Assembly: GCA_947473325.1 (NCBI GenBank)
Contig: CANJEJ010000013.1
Location: 1-33,270 of the forward strand
Length of the DNA: 33,270 nucleotides
Direction: 5' to 3'
Source: Alphaproteobacteria bacterium
GTDB lineage: Bacteria; Pseudomonadota; Alphaproteobacteria; SHVP01
Both the position numbers and the translations under genes were made by a program. The notes beneath the pieces were generated by a model that saw nothing but the letters and a program-made list of their open reading frames with translations, was not told the origin of the DNA and searched no databases. This document shows positions 1 to 7,274 of this stretch, in pieces. Each line of letters begins with the position of its first letter. Position 1 is the first letter of the stretch.

Positions 1-436
1 CGACGCCGCCCACGTTGGCGAGGAACCAGGCGATTGGCGCCGCGCCCGACACCGACTTGCCGCGGGCATAGGTGTAGACGAGGTCGTCGGCGTTCAGCGT
101 GGCACCGTCGCAGCCGCGCACGTTGCGACGCAGCTTGACCGTCCAAGTGTAGGTCGCCGGATCGTAGGACCAGGATTCGGCGAGCCGCGATTCGAATTTG
201 TTGAAGTCGAGAAGCTGAACACCTTCTTCGTTCACGCGGTCCTTGGCGAAATAGAGCAGGGGATCGAGGAGATTGAGAATCGCACCATAGCTCTGGATCG
301 TGGAGACCGTGGGACCATCGACATCCAGCCCGTTGGGCGTGTCGTCCGTCAGGACAAGGAGATCAGCCGCGTTTGCCGGCAATGCCAGCGACAACGCAAT
401 TCCAATGGGCGCCAACGCGCGCGCAATACGCCGCAT
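1..436 (-). CDS. ABC transporter substrate-binding protein, family 5 (peptide/nickel type), C-terminus off the window
   Basis: This is the first ~145 residues of a periplasmic solute-binding protein of the DppA/OppA class, which captures peptides or other small solutes and delivers them to an ABC permease. It starts at an ATG at 436, with a purine-rich ribosome site (AAGGGAGGG) four bases upstream. The N-terminus is a Sec-type signal: MRRIARA, a hydrophobic stretch, then ANAAD. The mature part shows family hallmarks: a predicted loop ending LLDPLLYF, LAESWSYDP, YTWTVKLRRNV, DGATLNADDLVYTYAR. It is the last gene of the minus-strand run in this window and follows the VOC gene by 97 bp. Its ribosome site lies inside a long inverted repeat (separate entry), so translation may be controlled by RNA structure. 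Permease and ATPase genes probably follow outside the window. Substrate is unknown. Confidence 0.88.
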   Translation of the reverse strand, partial: MRRIARALAPIGIALSLALPANAADLLVLTDDTPNGLDVDGPTVSTIQSYGAILNLLDPLLYFAKDRVNEEGVQLLDFNKFESRLAESWSYDPATYTWTVKLRRNVRGCDGATLNADDLVYTYARGKSVSGAAPIAWFLANVGGV

Positions 437-441
437 AAATC

Positions 442-512
442 CCTCCCTTGACGTGTACTTTATAGTTGTTCTTGCAACTGTCGCGCCGCGCGACAGCAGC
501 CGTCAAGGGAGG
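442..512 (-). promoter_or_regulatory. 12-bp inverted repeat that can sequester the ribosome site of the substrate-binding-protein gene
   Basis: Bases 442-453 and 501-512 are perfect 12-bp inverted copies (CCTCCCTTGACG / CGTCAAGGGAGG). In the minus-strand transcript the promoter-proximal arm reads CCUCCCUU and the distal arm is AAGGGAGG, the Shine-Dalgarno of the gene starting at 436. Between them sits a second perfect hairpin, 478-485 with 489-496 (CTGTCGCG / CGCGACAG, 3-nt loop). Folding would bury the ribosome site. The pairing is seen directly; a regulatory role is inferred. Confidence 0.55.
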
Positions 513-533
513 TGCTGGTATACCGTTATGTTC

Positions 534-1448
534 TTACGCCGCGTCTTCGGCAACAAGTTCGACCAACTCACCACCCGGACCGCGGCAAGTGGCGGTGAGG
601 CGCCGGCCATAAGGTGGCAGGTCAAGCACCTGCGGTGGCGCAAGAAAACCAAGGTCTTCCAGACCGTCAAGGGTGGGCACCGCAAAGGTGACAAGCGCGA
701 TCCCCGGCGGCAGGCCGCCCTTCGGCACCGTCCGCACACGCGCCTGCTGCGGGTGCTCGTCAAGCTGGATCTTCCCCACCACTTCTTGCGGGCCGTTCAT
801 CAGCATGGTGCGCATGCGGAACGTGTCGTCGAGCGACAGGCCCAGCGCATTGCGGATCAGCGTCTGCGACGACTTCACGTCAATCCCGGTCGGCGCGGTG
901 AAACGGCCCTGGTAGAAGGCCGTCGCCTTGTCGAAGTCCGGCGATCCGAGCACCATGATGAAGATGCGGTCGACCGTTCCCATGACATGGCGGTAGACGA
1001 AGTTCTGCACCTCGTCACGGTGCGTGAGGTAGACGACCTCGCGCGCGCGGCCCACCACCTGCATGGCGCGCACGCCCTTGACGACGCCGAGGTCGGCCGG
1101 CGCGCCGATCTCGACGAAAGGCGTGCCCTTCAGCTCGGGCGCCAGCGCGTCGCAGTTCTTCACCACGAGTTCGATGGCAGTCCAGCCGAAAGTCTTGAAC
1201 GGCGCGTAATCATCCGGCACCTCGCCCTCGACGAAGCGGATCCAGCCCGGCTGGCCGCTTTGCGGCTTGAGTAGTACCATCTGGTTTCCGGCGACGGCCG
1301 GCGCACCCCAGCTTTCGGCAAGAGCGCGCGGCACTGGCCGGCGGTCGGCCACGGTCATGTACAGGTGATCAACATAGTCCTGCACCGAGTTGTCGATGTC
1401 AGGCGTCGTCACGGTCGCCGACAGAATCGGGCCGAGCGGGGTGGTCAT
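534..1448 (-). CDS. Double-domain VOC (glyoxalase/bleomycin-resistance/dioxygenase fold) protein
   Basis: This 304-residue protein has two tandem vicinal-oxygen-chelate modules. The first begins LGPILSATVTTPDID and includes FGWTAIELVV and REVVYLT. The second begins at about residue 160 with VDRIFIMVLGSPDFDKA and ends GGELVELVAE. It is a paralogue of the proteins at 5432-6355 and 6363-7265: all are about 300 residues with a WGAP/AGP motif near residue 48, a central D-R-I-F and a terminal ELIELVE-like strand. VOC proteins act as dioxygenases, isomerases, lyases or resistance proteins, usually with a His/Glu metal site. No clear N-terminal metal histidine is visible here, so the reaction cannot be predicted. 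It follows the methyltransferase gene by 36 bp and is probably in the same transcript. Its ribosome site is weak. Confidence 0.78.
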   Translation of the reverse strand: MTTPLGPILSATVTTPDIDNSVQDYVDHLYMTVADRRPVPRALAESWGAPAVAGNQMVLLKPQSGQPGWIRFVEGEVPDDYAPFKTFGWTAIELVVKNCDALAPELKGTPFVEIGAPADLGVVKGVRAMQVVGRAREVVYLTHRDEVQNFVYRHVMGTVDRIFIMVLGSPDFDKATAFYQGRFTAPTGIDVKSSQTLIRNALGLSLDDTFRMRTMLMNGPQEVVGKIQLDEHPQQARVRTVPKGGLPPGIALVTFAVPTLDGLEDLGFLAPPQVLDLPPYGRRLTATCRGPGGELVELVAEDAA

Positions 1449-1484
1449 GCGGATACTTTCTGGTTCAGGAAACGATAGACGAAC

Positions 1485-2651
1485 CTATTTCTTCGCGCCC
1501 CACAGGAACCAGGCACCGGCACCGCCAAAGTCGCCGCCCTGGAACAGCTTGGTGCGGTTCTTGGCATGCTCGCCGCCGACCGCGGAAGGCTGCACCTGCT
1601 CGAAGTAGTTCTCGCGCTTGAAGCCGGCACCGGCCGTGATGGCGCGCAGGTCCTCGTCCTTTAGCGGGCCCCAATAGGGCTCGTTGTTGTAGTAGGTGTC
1701 CCAGTCGAGGATGAACTGGTCATAGGGATCGGCAAGCTTGCCGTAGGACGGCGTCTCGGCATGGATCATCAGCCCGCCCGGCGCGAGCAGGCGATGGCTT
1801 TCCCGCACGATGTTGCGCAGTCCCTTGTGCGACGTCTCGTGCAGCAGGATGTGCGACACGATCAGGTCGAAATAGCCGTCGGGATAATCGGTCGCCTCGG
1901 CATTCTGCTGTGAAAACTGCACGGCCTTGCCCAGCGATGCCGCACGCGCCGCGCCGTAGCGCACCATCGGCCCGGCGATGTCCACCGCATGGATTTCGGC
2001 CTCGGGATAGGCTTCGGTATAGGGCAACGTCGAATGGCCAACTGCGCAGCCCATGTCGAGGATGCGCTTCGGCTTCAGGCCCGGATGCTTCTCCTTCAGG
2101 AAGGAAATCAGGGTCGCGCCGATGTCTTCGTTGTAGTCCCCCATGCGGCCCATCGAATAGAGCCACACACCCGGGTCATAGACAGCGCCTGTGAGGACGT
2201 CATCCTTGATCAGTTCGCTGTGGTAGCCGCCGGGAATGGTGTGGATGTCGACTGCGGTGGCGTAGCGCGGGATGGCGAGATCGGGGTTGCTGCGAACCGT
2301 GGTGCGATTGCTGCCGCGCACCAGCTTGAGCGCCCGTTCGGCGAGCGAATCGATCTGGCGGAAGGCGATCTCGGTTTGCGAATCCTGCTTCAGCTCCTGG
2401 CTTGTGCGCTGCAGCGAACTCCACATCTGGAAATTGCTGTCGCGCAGCATGCCGTCATGCACCTCGTGCCGCGACTTCGGCGCACGTTTGTGCTGCTTTT
2501 CGAAGGCCGGCCGCACCTTCTGTTCGTAGGACGACCGGAGCCGCGGCGATACCTGGCGGGCAAGATGCAGTTTCAGGCTTTGCACGAAGGACTGGCGCGA
2601 AGCCTCGTCCTGGGTGTTGTCGGGCAGCATGCCGTGATGACCCTGTCTCAT
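1485..2651 (-). CDS. Class I SAM-dependent methyltransferase with N-terminal extension
   Basis: A 388-residue protein with a Rossmann-type methyltransferase domain in its C-terminal half. SAM motif I is ILDMGCAVGHST at about 197-208, followed by the acidic loop IHAVDIAGPMV, then DGYFDLIVSHILLHE and LLAPGGLMIHAE. The first ~190 residues are a long, charged, mainly helical region without a motif I recognise; most small-molecule methyltransferases are 230-280 residues, so this part may bind substrate or mediate dimerisation. The ATG at 2651 overlaps the stop of the upstream dienelactone-hydrolase-like gene by four bases (ATGA), indicating translational coupling. Context (hydrolases, VOC proteins, aldolase) suggests methylation of a small-molecule intermediate, but the acceptor is unknown. 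Confidence 0.85.
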   Translation of the reverse strand: MRQGHHGMLPDNTQDEASRQSFVQSLKLHLARQVSPRLRSSYEQKVRPAFEKQHKRAPKSRHEVHDGMLRDSNFQMWSSLQRTSQELKQDSQTEIAFRQIDSLAERALKLVRGSNRTTVRSNPDLAIPRYATAVDIHTIPGGYHSELIKDDVLTGAVYDPGVWLYSMGRMGDYNEDIGATLISFLKEKHPGLKPKRILDMGCAVGHSTLPYTEAYPEAEIHAVDIAGPMVRYGAARAASLGKAVQFSQQNAEATDYPDGYFDLIVSHILLHETSHKGLRNIVRESHRLLAPGGLMIHAETPSYGKLADPYDQFILDWDTYYNNEPYWGPLKDEDLRAITAGAGFKRENYFEQVQPSAVGGEHAKNRTKLFQGGDFGGAGAWFLWGAKK

Positions 2652-3469
2652 AGCCGTGTCTCCGTTCCGCTCTTCAGTGTGGCCTCGAGGAATTCCACCG
2701 ACCGGCGATATATGAGGTCGGAAATGGCGCGATGATAGTTCCGGGCGGTCGATTCGAAAAAGCCCACGTTCGCCCCGTCATAGACATAGGTGTTCGAGAG
2801 CCGGCTGCCGGCCGCGAGGTTGGCCTGGAATCGGCGGAAGCGCTCGGTCATCGCCCGCTCGTCGAACTCGGAATAGTGGAGCTGGACCGGGATGCGCACG
2901 GGCTGGTCGGGCCAGGGCGGCGGCACGACCGACACCAGCACCGCGCTGTCGATGTTGCTGGCGCGCGTCAGCGTGGCGGCCGCCACGGTGCCGCCCCAGT
3001 CGATGCCGTAAAGTCCGGTCAGGCGGGTCGAATCGCGCCGCCGGCGCAGGAAGGCAGCGGCGGCGATGACGTCCTCGGCCGCGATGGCAAGGTCGCGCGG
3101 AACCATCTGGGGCGGGTCGCCGGGCTCGTCCGCTCCGGCCGGCAGCTCCGGCGCCAAGACGTAAAAGCCGAGGAGCGCGAGGCGGCGGGCGAAATCCTGC
3201 GCTGCGGGACTGACCACGCCCGGCTGGTTCAGCAGCACGATCCCCGGCCGCGCGCGATATTCCACGGTGCGGGCGGCATAGGCCCGCACATGGCCCTCGG
3301 GCCCGACATAGCGGATGAAACCCGTGATCAGGCGCGGATCGTTGTCGGGTACGTGGATGACACCCTGGGCGAGGGAGCGGCGCAGACCAGCCCCCAGCAC
3401 GGCAGCGCCTGTGGCCAGCGAAAGCGCCTGGCGGCGCGAGAACAGTGAAGAGGTGAAAAATCTGGTCAT
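2648..3469 (-). CDS. Tat-signal dienelactone-hydrolase-like protein with catalytic residues replaced (probable pseudoenzyme)
   Basis: A 273-residue alpha/beta-hydrolase-fold protein related to the neighbouring enzyme at 3550-4425. The N-terminus has a twin-arginine signal (SRRQALSLATG then a hydrophobic stretch ending SLAQG). Compared with the neighbour, the elbow GFCWGGG is YGIDWGG here, with Asp157 in place of the nucleophilic Cys. DANHAF is GANVGF, with Val235 in place of the catalytic His. The Glu of HENRG is replaced too (LNQPG). Only the Asp of the triad (EFDERA, Asp203) remains. The Cys-Asp-His triad is therefore gone and normal dienelactone hydrolysis is unlikely. The gene is intact and translationally coupled to the methyltransferase, so it is not decaying; a binding or modified catalytic role is possible. 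No good Shine-Dalgarno precedes the ATG at 3469. Confidence 0.82.
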   Translation of the reverse strand: MTRFFTSSLFSRRQALSLATGAAVLGAGLRRSLAQGVIHVPDNDPRLITGFIRYVGPEGHVRAYAARTVEYRARPGIVLLNQPGVVSPAAQDFARRLALLGFYVLAPELPAGADEPGDPPQMVPRDLAIAAEDVIAAAAFLRRRRDSTRLTGLYGIDWGGTVAAATLTRASNIDSAVLVSVVPPPWPDQPVRIPVQLHYSEFDERAMTERFRRFQANLAAGSRLSNTYVYDGANVGFFESTARNYHRAISDLIYRRSVEFLEATLKSGTETRL

Positions 3470-3499
3470 GCAGGAGGGGACGCGACCCCCAAAAAGGAA

Positions 3500-3531
3500 A
3501 CGGCGGGACGACCGGCTGGCCGCCCCGCCGT
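3500..3531 (-). terminator. Rho-independent terminator or attenuator between the two dienelactone hydrolase genes
   Basis: Read on the minus strand, an 8-bp GC-rich stem (ACGGCGGG at 3524-3531 complement, closed by CCCGCCGT at 3500-3507) encloses a second short stem and is followed by TTCCTTTTT. It lies just after the stop at 3550 and only 30 bases before the next start at 3469, leaving little room for a new promoter, so it may act as a partial terminator within the operon. Confidence 0.6.
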
Positions 3532-3549
3532 GGTCTTCTATTTAGGCGC

Positions 3550-4425
3550 TCAGGAGCGTCCCGTCGATCCCAGCGTCTTCTGGAACAATTCCATCGTGCG
3601 GGTCCACGCCAGATCCGCCGCGGCCTTGTTGTAGCGTTCGGCCGACGTGTCGTTGTTGAAGGCGTGATTCGCGTCCGGATACATGTAGATGGTGTAATTC
3701 ACCTTCGCTGTCTTCAGCGCTTCCTCATAGGCCGGGATACCGGCGTTGATGCGCTGGTCGAGACCGGCGTAGTGCAGTGCCATCGTGGCCTTGATCTTGG
3801 CCGCGTCGTCCGCTGCCGGCACCGGCCCGTAATAAGGGGCCGCTGCGAGGAGGTCCGGACTGCGCACCGCGATCTGGTTGACCATGCCGCCACCCCAGCA
3901 GAAGCCCATGGCGCCGACCTTGCCATTGGTGCCGCTATTGCTCTTCAGGTAGTTGACGGCTGCGACGCCGTCTTCCGCCGCCTTGGCCATTTCGACCTTG
4001 GCGAACTCCGCTGCCGCCGTGTCCGTGTTGGCCGGCGTGCCGCCGATCATCGACATGAAGTCGACACCAAGGGCGTGGTAGCCGGCGAGCGCCACGCGGC
4101 GCGTTACATCCTCGATATGCGGATTGAGGCCGCGGTTCTCGTGCACGACGATGACCGCCGGCAGCGGGCCCGTCGCCGACTTCGGCCGCGCCTGATAGGC
4201 CTTCACTTCCCCGGTGGCGCCCTTGAAGGTGATGCGGTCTGTCGAAAGCCGTGCATCGTTCGGTTCTGTGATCGCGGCCTGCGCATAGTTGGGTTTGAGC
4301 AGGCCGATCACGGCCGCTGCTGCCGCCGTGCCCCCGGCCGCCTTGGTCAAACGGTCCATGAAGGTGCGCCGGTCGATGACGCCATGGGTGAACGAGTCGT
4401 AAAGGTCGATAAACTCTTGCTTCAT
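3550..4425 (-). CDS. Dienelactone hydrolase family protein with Tat-type signal
   Basis: A 291-residue alpha/beta hydrolase that would hydrolyse lactone or ester bonds, as dienelactone hydrolases do in aromatic-ring degradation. All active-site positions are present: Cys176 in GFCWGGG, Asp223 in GLDQR, His254 in DANHAF, and Glu96 in HENRG. The N-terminus has DRRTFMDRL followed by a long Ala/Val hydrophobic run ending NYAQA, a likely Tat export signal, so it may act in the periplasm. The ATG at 4425 is preceded by CAGGAG; the reading frame stays open upstream to 4647, but that part runs into the aldolase gene and has no family similarity. It lies 28 bp after the aldolase gene and is probably cotranscribed with it. 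The substrate is unknown. Confidence 0.9.
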   Translation of the reverse strand: MKQEFIDLYDSFTHGVIDRRTFMDRLTKAAGGTAAAAAVIGLLKPNYAQAAITEPNDARLSTDRITFKGATGEVKAYQARPKSATGPLPAVIVVHENRGLNPHIEDVTRRVALAGYHALGVDFMSMIGGTPANTDTAAAEFAKVEMAKAAEDGVAAVNYLKSNSGTNGKVGAMGFCWGGGMVNQIAVRSPDLLAAAPYYGPVPAADDAAKIKATMALHYAGLDQRINAGIPAYEEALKTAKVNYTIYMYPDANHAFNNDTSAERYNKAAADLAWTRTMELFQKTLGSTGRS

Positions 4426-4453
4426 ACTTCGGCTCCTGTGGTCCTGAGATGCG

Positions 4454-5242
4454 CTATTGCGCGTAAGCGACGCCTTTGCGATCGAGGATTCGCACCATCG
4501 ATCGCCATTCCGCCTCACCACCTCCGAATCTGCCGGTGTTTGCGTATTTATTTGCGGTGTCTTCACACACCTCCGGTGGCGGCAGTCGCAGCGGACGGCC
4601 GGTCGCAAGGACCGCCAGCTGGGTCTGGCATGCTTTTTCGATGTCATCCATCGTCACGAAGGCTTCGCCGACGGTCCGCCCGCACACCAGCATGCCGTGG
4701 TTGCGCAGGAAGAGAATGTTGTGGTTGCCAAGCGCGCGGGCCATGCCGCGCCGTTCCTCTTCATCCAGGCCGATGCCGGGATAGTCCATGTAGCCGATCC
4801 GGTTGTAGAACAGGATCGCGTGCTGGCTGACCGGCAGGAGGCCTTCCTCCATCGCCGACACCGCGATGCCGGCATTGGAGTGGTGATGCAGCACGCAGTT
4901 GAGGTCGGACCGCGCCGCAAGGATCGCACCGTGGATGAAGAGGCCGGCCGGGTTGGCATCATAGGGGCTGTCGCCCACCTTGTTGCCCTTGAGGTCGACC
5001 TTGACCAGCGACGATGCTGTGATCTCGTCGAACAGCAGGCCGAGCGGATTGAGCAGGTAGTGTTCCGGTTCGCCAGGCACGCGCATCGAGATATGCGTGT
5101 TGATGCGATCGACGACGCCGAATTCGTGGCACAGGTGGTAGCAGGCGGCGAGATCGACGCGGGTCTGCCACTCCTCGGCACTGACCTTGCCGCGCAGCGA
5201 ATAGTCCGTCAGTACGCGGTCCACCGCGCGCAGTGTCTTCAT
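4454..5242 (-). CDS. Class II aldolase/adducin family protein
   Basis: A 262-residue member of the class II aldolase/adducin superfamily (fuculose-1-phosphate aldolase and related decarboxylases or dehydratases), which use a divalent metal to stabilise an enediolate. The metal histidines are visible: His119/His121 in VLHHHSNAG and His182 in RNHGMLVCG. A substrate-phosphate loop is not obvious, so a non-phosphorylated substrate is possible. The start at 5242 (MKTLRAVDRV) has GGGAGA seven bases upstream; a longer open frame to 5323 lacks support. It is the first gene of the minus-strand operon and is divergent from the two VOC genes starting at 5432, sharing a 189-bp control region. The true reaction (aldol cleavage, decarboxylation or dehydration) is not determinable. 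Confidence 0.88.
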   Translation of the reverse strand: MKTLRAVDRVLTDYSLRGKVSAEEWQTRVDLAACYHLCHEFGVVDRINTHISMRVPGEPEHYLLNPLGLLFDEITASSLVKVDLKGNKVGDSPYDANPAGLFIHGAILAARSDLNCVLHHHSNAGIAVSAMEEGLLPVSQHAILFYNRIGYMDYPGIGLDEEERRGMARALGNHNILFLRNHGMLVCGRTVGEAFVTMDDIEKACQTQLAVLATGRPLRLPPPEVCEDTANKYANTGRFGGGEAEWRSMVRILDRKGVAYAQ

Positions 5243-5364
5243 AGATTGTCTCCCTGCCCCACCTGTCCCGGAGAACTGCCGGGTTGACGGTCGGGCGCGA
5301 CAGCCTTGCCGAGCCTGACACATGAGTCAACGAGCCGCCGCTCACGGAAACGGGAACGGCGACG

Positions 5365-5392
5365 TTGAACCTGTTCTGCCGCCTGATAGAGT
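5365..5392 (+). promoter_or_regulatory. Candidate sigma70-type promoter for the VOC pair
   Basis: TTGAAC at 5365-5370, a 16-base spacer, then TAGAGT at 5387-5392 preceded by TGA, an extended -10 arrangement. Each hexamer matches consensus at four of six positions. The predicted start would leave a ~30-base leader with CAGGAG before the ATG at 5432. No confident partner promoter was found for the aldolase operon in the same 189-bp gap. Confidence 0.4.
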
Positions 5393-5431
5393 GCCGCCTT
5401 CGCCCGCAGGCGCAACCAGGAGTTCAGACAC

Positions 5432-6355
5432 ATGGCGGACAACGCGATTCTCGGCCCCATTGCCGGCGCCACCATCACGGCCGACGACGTGGACCGCGTC
5501 GCCGCCCCCTATGTGAAGGATCTGGGCTATGTCATCGGCCAGCGCGGCACCGTGTCGGCCGAGCAGGCCGCCGTGTGGGGTGCGCCCGCCCATGCCGGCA
5601 AGCCCTTCCTGGTCATGAACCCGGCGAGTGGCGATCCGTGCTTCATTCGTCTGGTTCAGTCGGTGCCGGTGCCAGGTTACAAGGCGATGACAACGTTGGG
5701 CTGGCACTCGCTCGAGATCACAGTCGAGAGCTGCGACGCCATCCCGCCGCACCTCGCGAAGCAGAAGACCCAGTTCCGCACCGTCGGCGACCCGCATGAC
5801 CTTGGCGTCGGCACGCCAAGCGCCAAGCCGATCCGCGCGATGCAGGTGGTCGGCCTCGCCGAAGAGGTGCTCTACCTGACCGAGATTCCGACCGACGGGT
5901 CAAAGCCGCATCTGCCCAACGCGAAGTCCTTCATCGACCGCATTTTCATCGTTCCGCTGGCCGCGCCCAACATGGATACCACCCGCGACTGGTACATCAG
6001 CAACTTCGCCGAAGTGAAGAAGGGCATCGAGGCCCGCAACATTCCGATGAAGCTGATCGCCTCGGCCATGGGTCTGGGCGATTCCATGCGCATGGCGATT
6101 TGCACCGTGGTCATGCCGGGCAAGAGCCTGATCGAGATCGACGACATGCCGCCAGGCACCAAGCCGCGCCCGCGCAGCAAGGACAGCCTGCCGCCAGGCA
6201 TCGCGACCATTTCCTTCAAGGTCGATTCGCTCGACAAGGTGCGGTTGCCCTTCATTGCGCCACCACGCGCCGTCAGGGAAGCGCCCTACAACGGCAAGCG
6301 CGTCGGCGTCGTGGTCGGTTCGGCCACCGAGCTGATCGAGCTGGTCGAGGGCTGA
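5432..6355 (+). CDS. Double-domain VOC-fold protein (paralogue 2)
   Basis: A 307-residue protein with two VOC modules: ILGPIAGATITADDVD to about residue 150, then a module starting FIDRIFIVPLAAPNMDTTRDWYISNF and ending SATELIELVEG. LGWHSLEITVESCDA matches the equivalent strand of the paralogues. Ribosome site CAGGAG is 8 bases before the ATG. It is the first gene of a plus-strand pair with the next VOC protein (7-bp gap) and diverges from the aldolase operon. Three paralogues in one locus suggest related steps or a multi-subunit enzyme handling one class of substrate, but no activity can be assigned from sequence. Confidence 0.8.
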   Translation: MADNAILGPIAGATITADDVDRVAAPYVKDLGYVIGQRGTVSAEQAAVWGAPAHAGKPFLVMNPASGDPCFIRLVQSVPVPGYKAMTTLGWHSLEITVESCDAIPPHLAKQKTQFRTVGDPHDLGVGTPSAKPIRAMQVVGLAEEVLYLTEIPTDGSKPHLPNAKSFIDRIFIVPLAAPNMDTTRDWYISNFAEVKKGIEARNIPMKLIASAMGLGDSMRMAICTVVMPGKSLIEIDDMPPGTKPRPRSKDSLPPGIATISFKVDSLDKVRLPFIAPPRAVREAPYNGKRVGVVVGSATELIELVEG

Positions 6356-6362
6356 GACGGGA

Positions 6363-7265
6363 ATGAGCGGTTCGCGGCTGGGCGCACTGGTCTGCGCCAC
6401 CGTCAGCACGCCGGACCTGCGTGCGAGCGTCGCGGCCTATCAACGCTTCCTCGGCTATGAGCCTCGCCATGAAGGCACCCTTCCCGGGGATGTCGCCAAC
6501 ACGCTGGCGGGACCGGCCGCGACCGGCGCGCCGGTCGCCGTGCTGGGCCCGGCCAGCGGCGGCACGCCGGCCATCCGCCTGATCGAAACACCGAACGCAC
6601 CGTCCTTCATACCTGGGCGCAGCTTCGGCTGGAACGCGCTTGAAATCGTCGTGCAGGATGTAGATGCCCTGCAGGGCGAACTGGCCGGCTCACCCTTCGA
6701 AGTCGTGGGCGAGGCACGCGATCTCGACTTCGCCAAGGGCGCGCTGCGGGCAATGCAGGCGCGCGGGCCGGGCGGCGAGATCCTCGTCTTCACGCAGATC
6801 AACCGGCCTGTGCCGGGTTACGACCTGCCCGTGGCGGCGAGCAAGGTCGACCGCATCTTTGCCGCCATCCAGGGCTGCCCAGAACTCGACCGCACGCGCG
6901 AGTTCTTCGCCAACAAGTTCTTCGCCGAGGCCGGGCCCGAGTTCGAGACCGCCATCGTCACGGTGAACGAAGCCTTTGGCCTCGACCGTCCGACGAAGCA
7001 CCGCATCACCACCATCGCGCTGCCCGGGCAGGGCTTCATCGAGCTCGACCAGTATCCGGACGAGGCGGTGCGGCGGCAGCCTGTGCCGGGCTATCCCATG
7101 CCTGGCATCGCCGCTGTGGCCTTCGAGGTCGATTCCCTCGATAACTTCCAGCTCTACTGGCTGGGGGAAATCCTGTCGCGCGCCGAACCGCCCTATCTCG
7201 GCCGCCGCCATGTCACCTTCTATGGCGGCTCGGGCGAGCTGATCGAGCTGATCGAGCGCGGCTGA
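6363..7265 (+). CDS. Double-domain VOC-fold protein (paralogue 3)
   Basis: A 300-residue protein built like its two paralogues: LGALVCATVSTPDLRASVAAYQRFLGYE is a textbook VOC N-terminal strand-helix, FGWNALEIVVQDVDAL the central strand, SKVDRIFAAIQGCPELDRTREFF the start of the second module, and SGELIELIERG the last strand. It starts 7 bp after the upstream VOC stop and is almost certainly cotranscribed. It ends 9 bp before the convergent epimerase gene. The terminal Glu-rich strand is where VOC enzymes place a metal-binding Glu, but matching His ligands are not evident, so a metal-dependent oxygenase role is uncertain. Confidence 0.8.
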   Translation: MSGSRLGALVCATVSTPDLRASVAAYQRFLGYEPRHEGTLPGDVANTLAGPAATGAPVAVLGPASGGTPAIRLIETPNAPSFIPGRSFGWNALEIVVQDVDALQGELAGSPFEVVGEARDLDFAKGALRAMQARGPGGEILVFTQINRPVPGYDLPVAASKVDRIFAAIQGCPELDRTREFFANKFFAEAGPEFETAIVTVNEAFGLDRPTKHRITTIALPGQGFIELDQYPDEAVRRQPVPGYPMPGIAAVAFEVDSLDNFQLYWLGEILSRAEPPYLGRRHVTFYGGSGELIELIERG

Positions 7266-7274
7266 CCTATTGCG

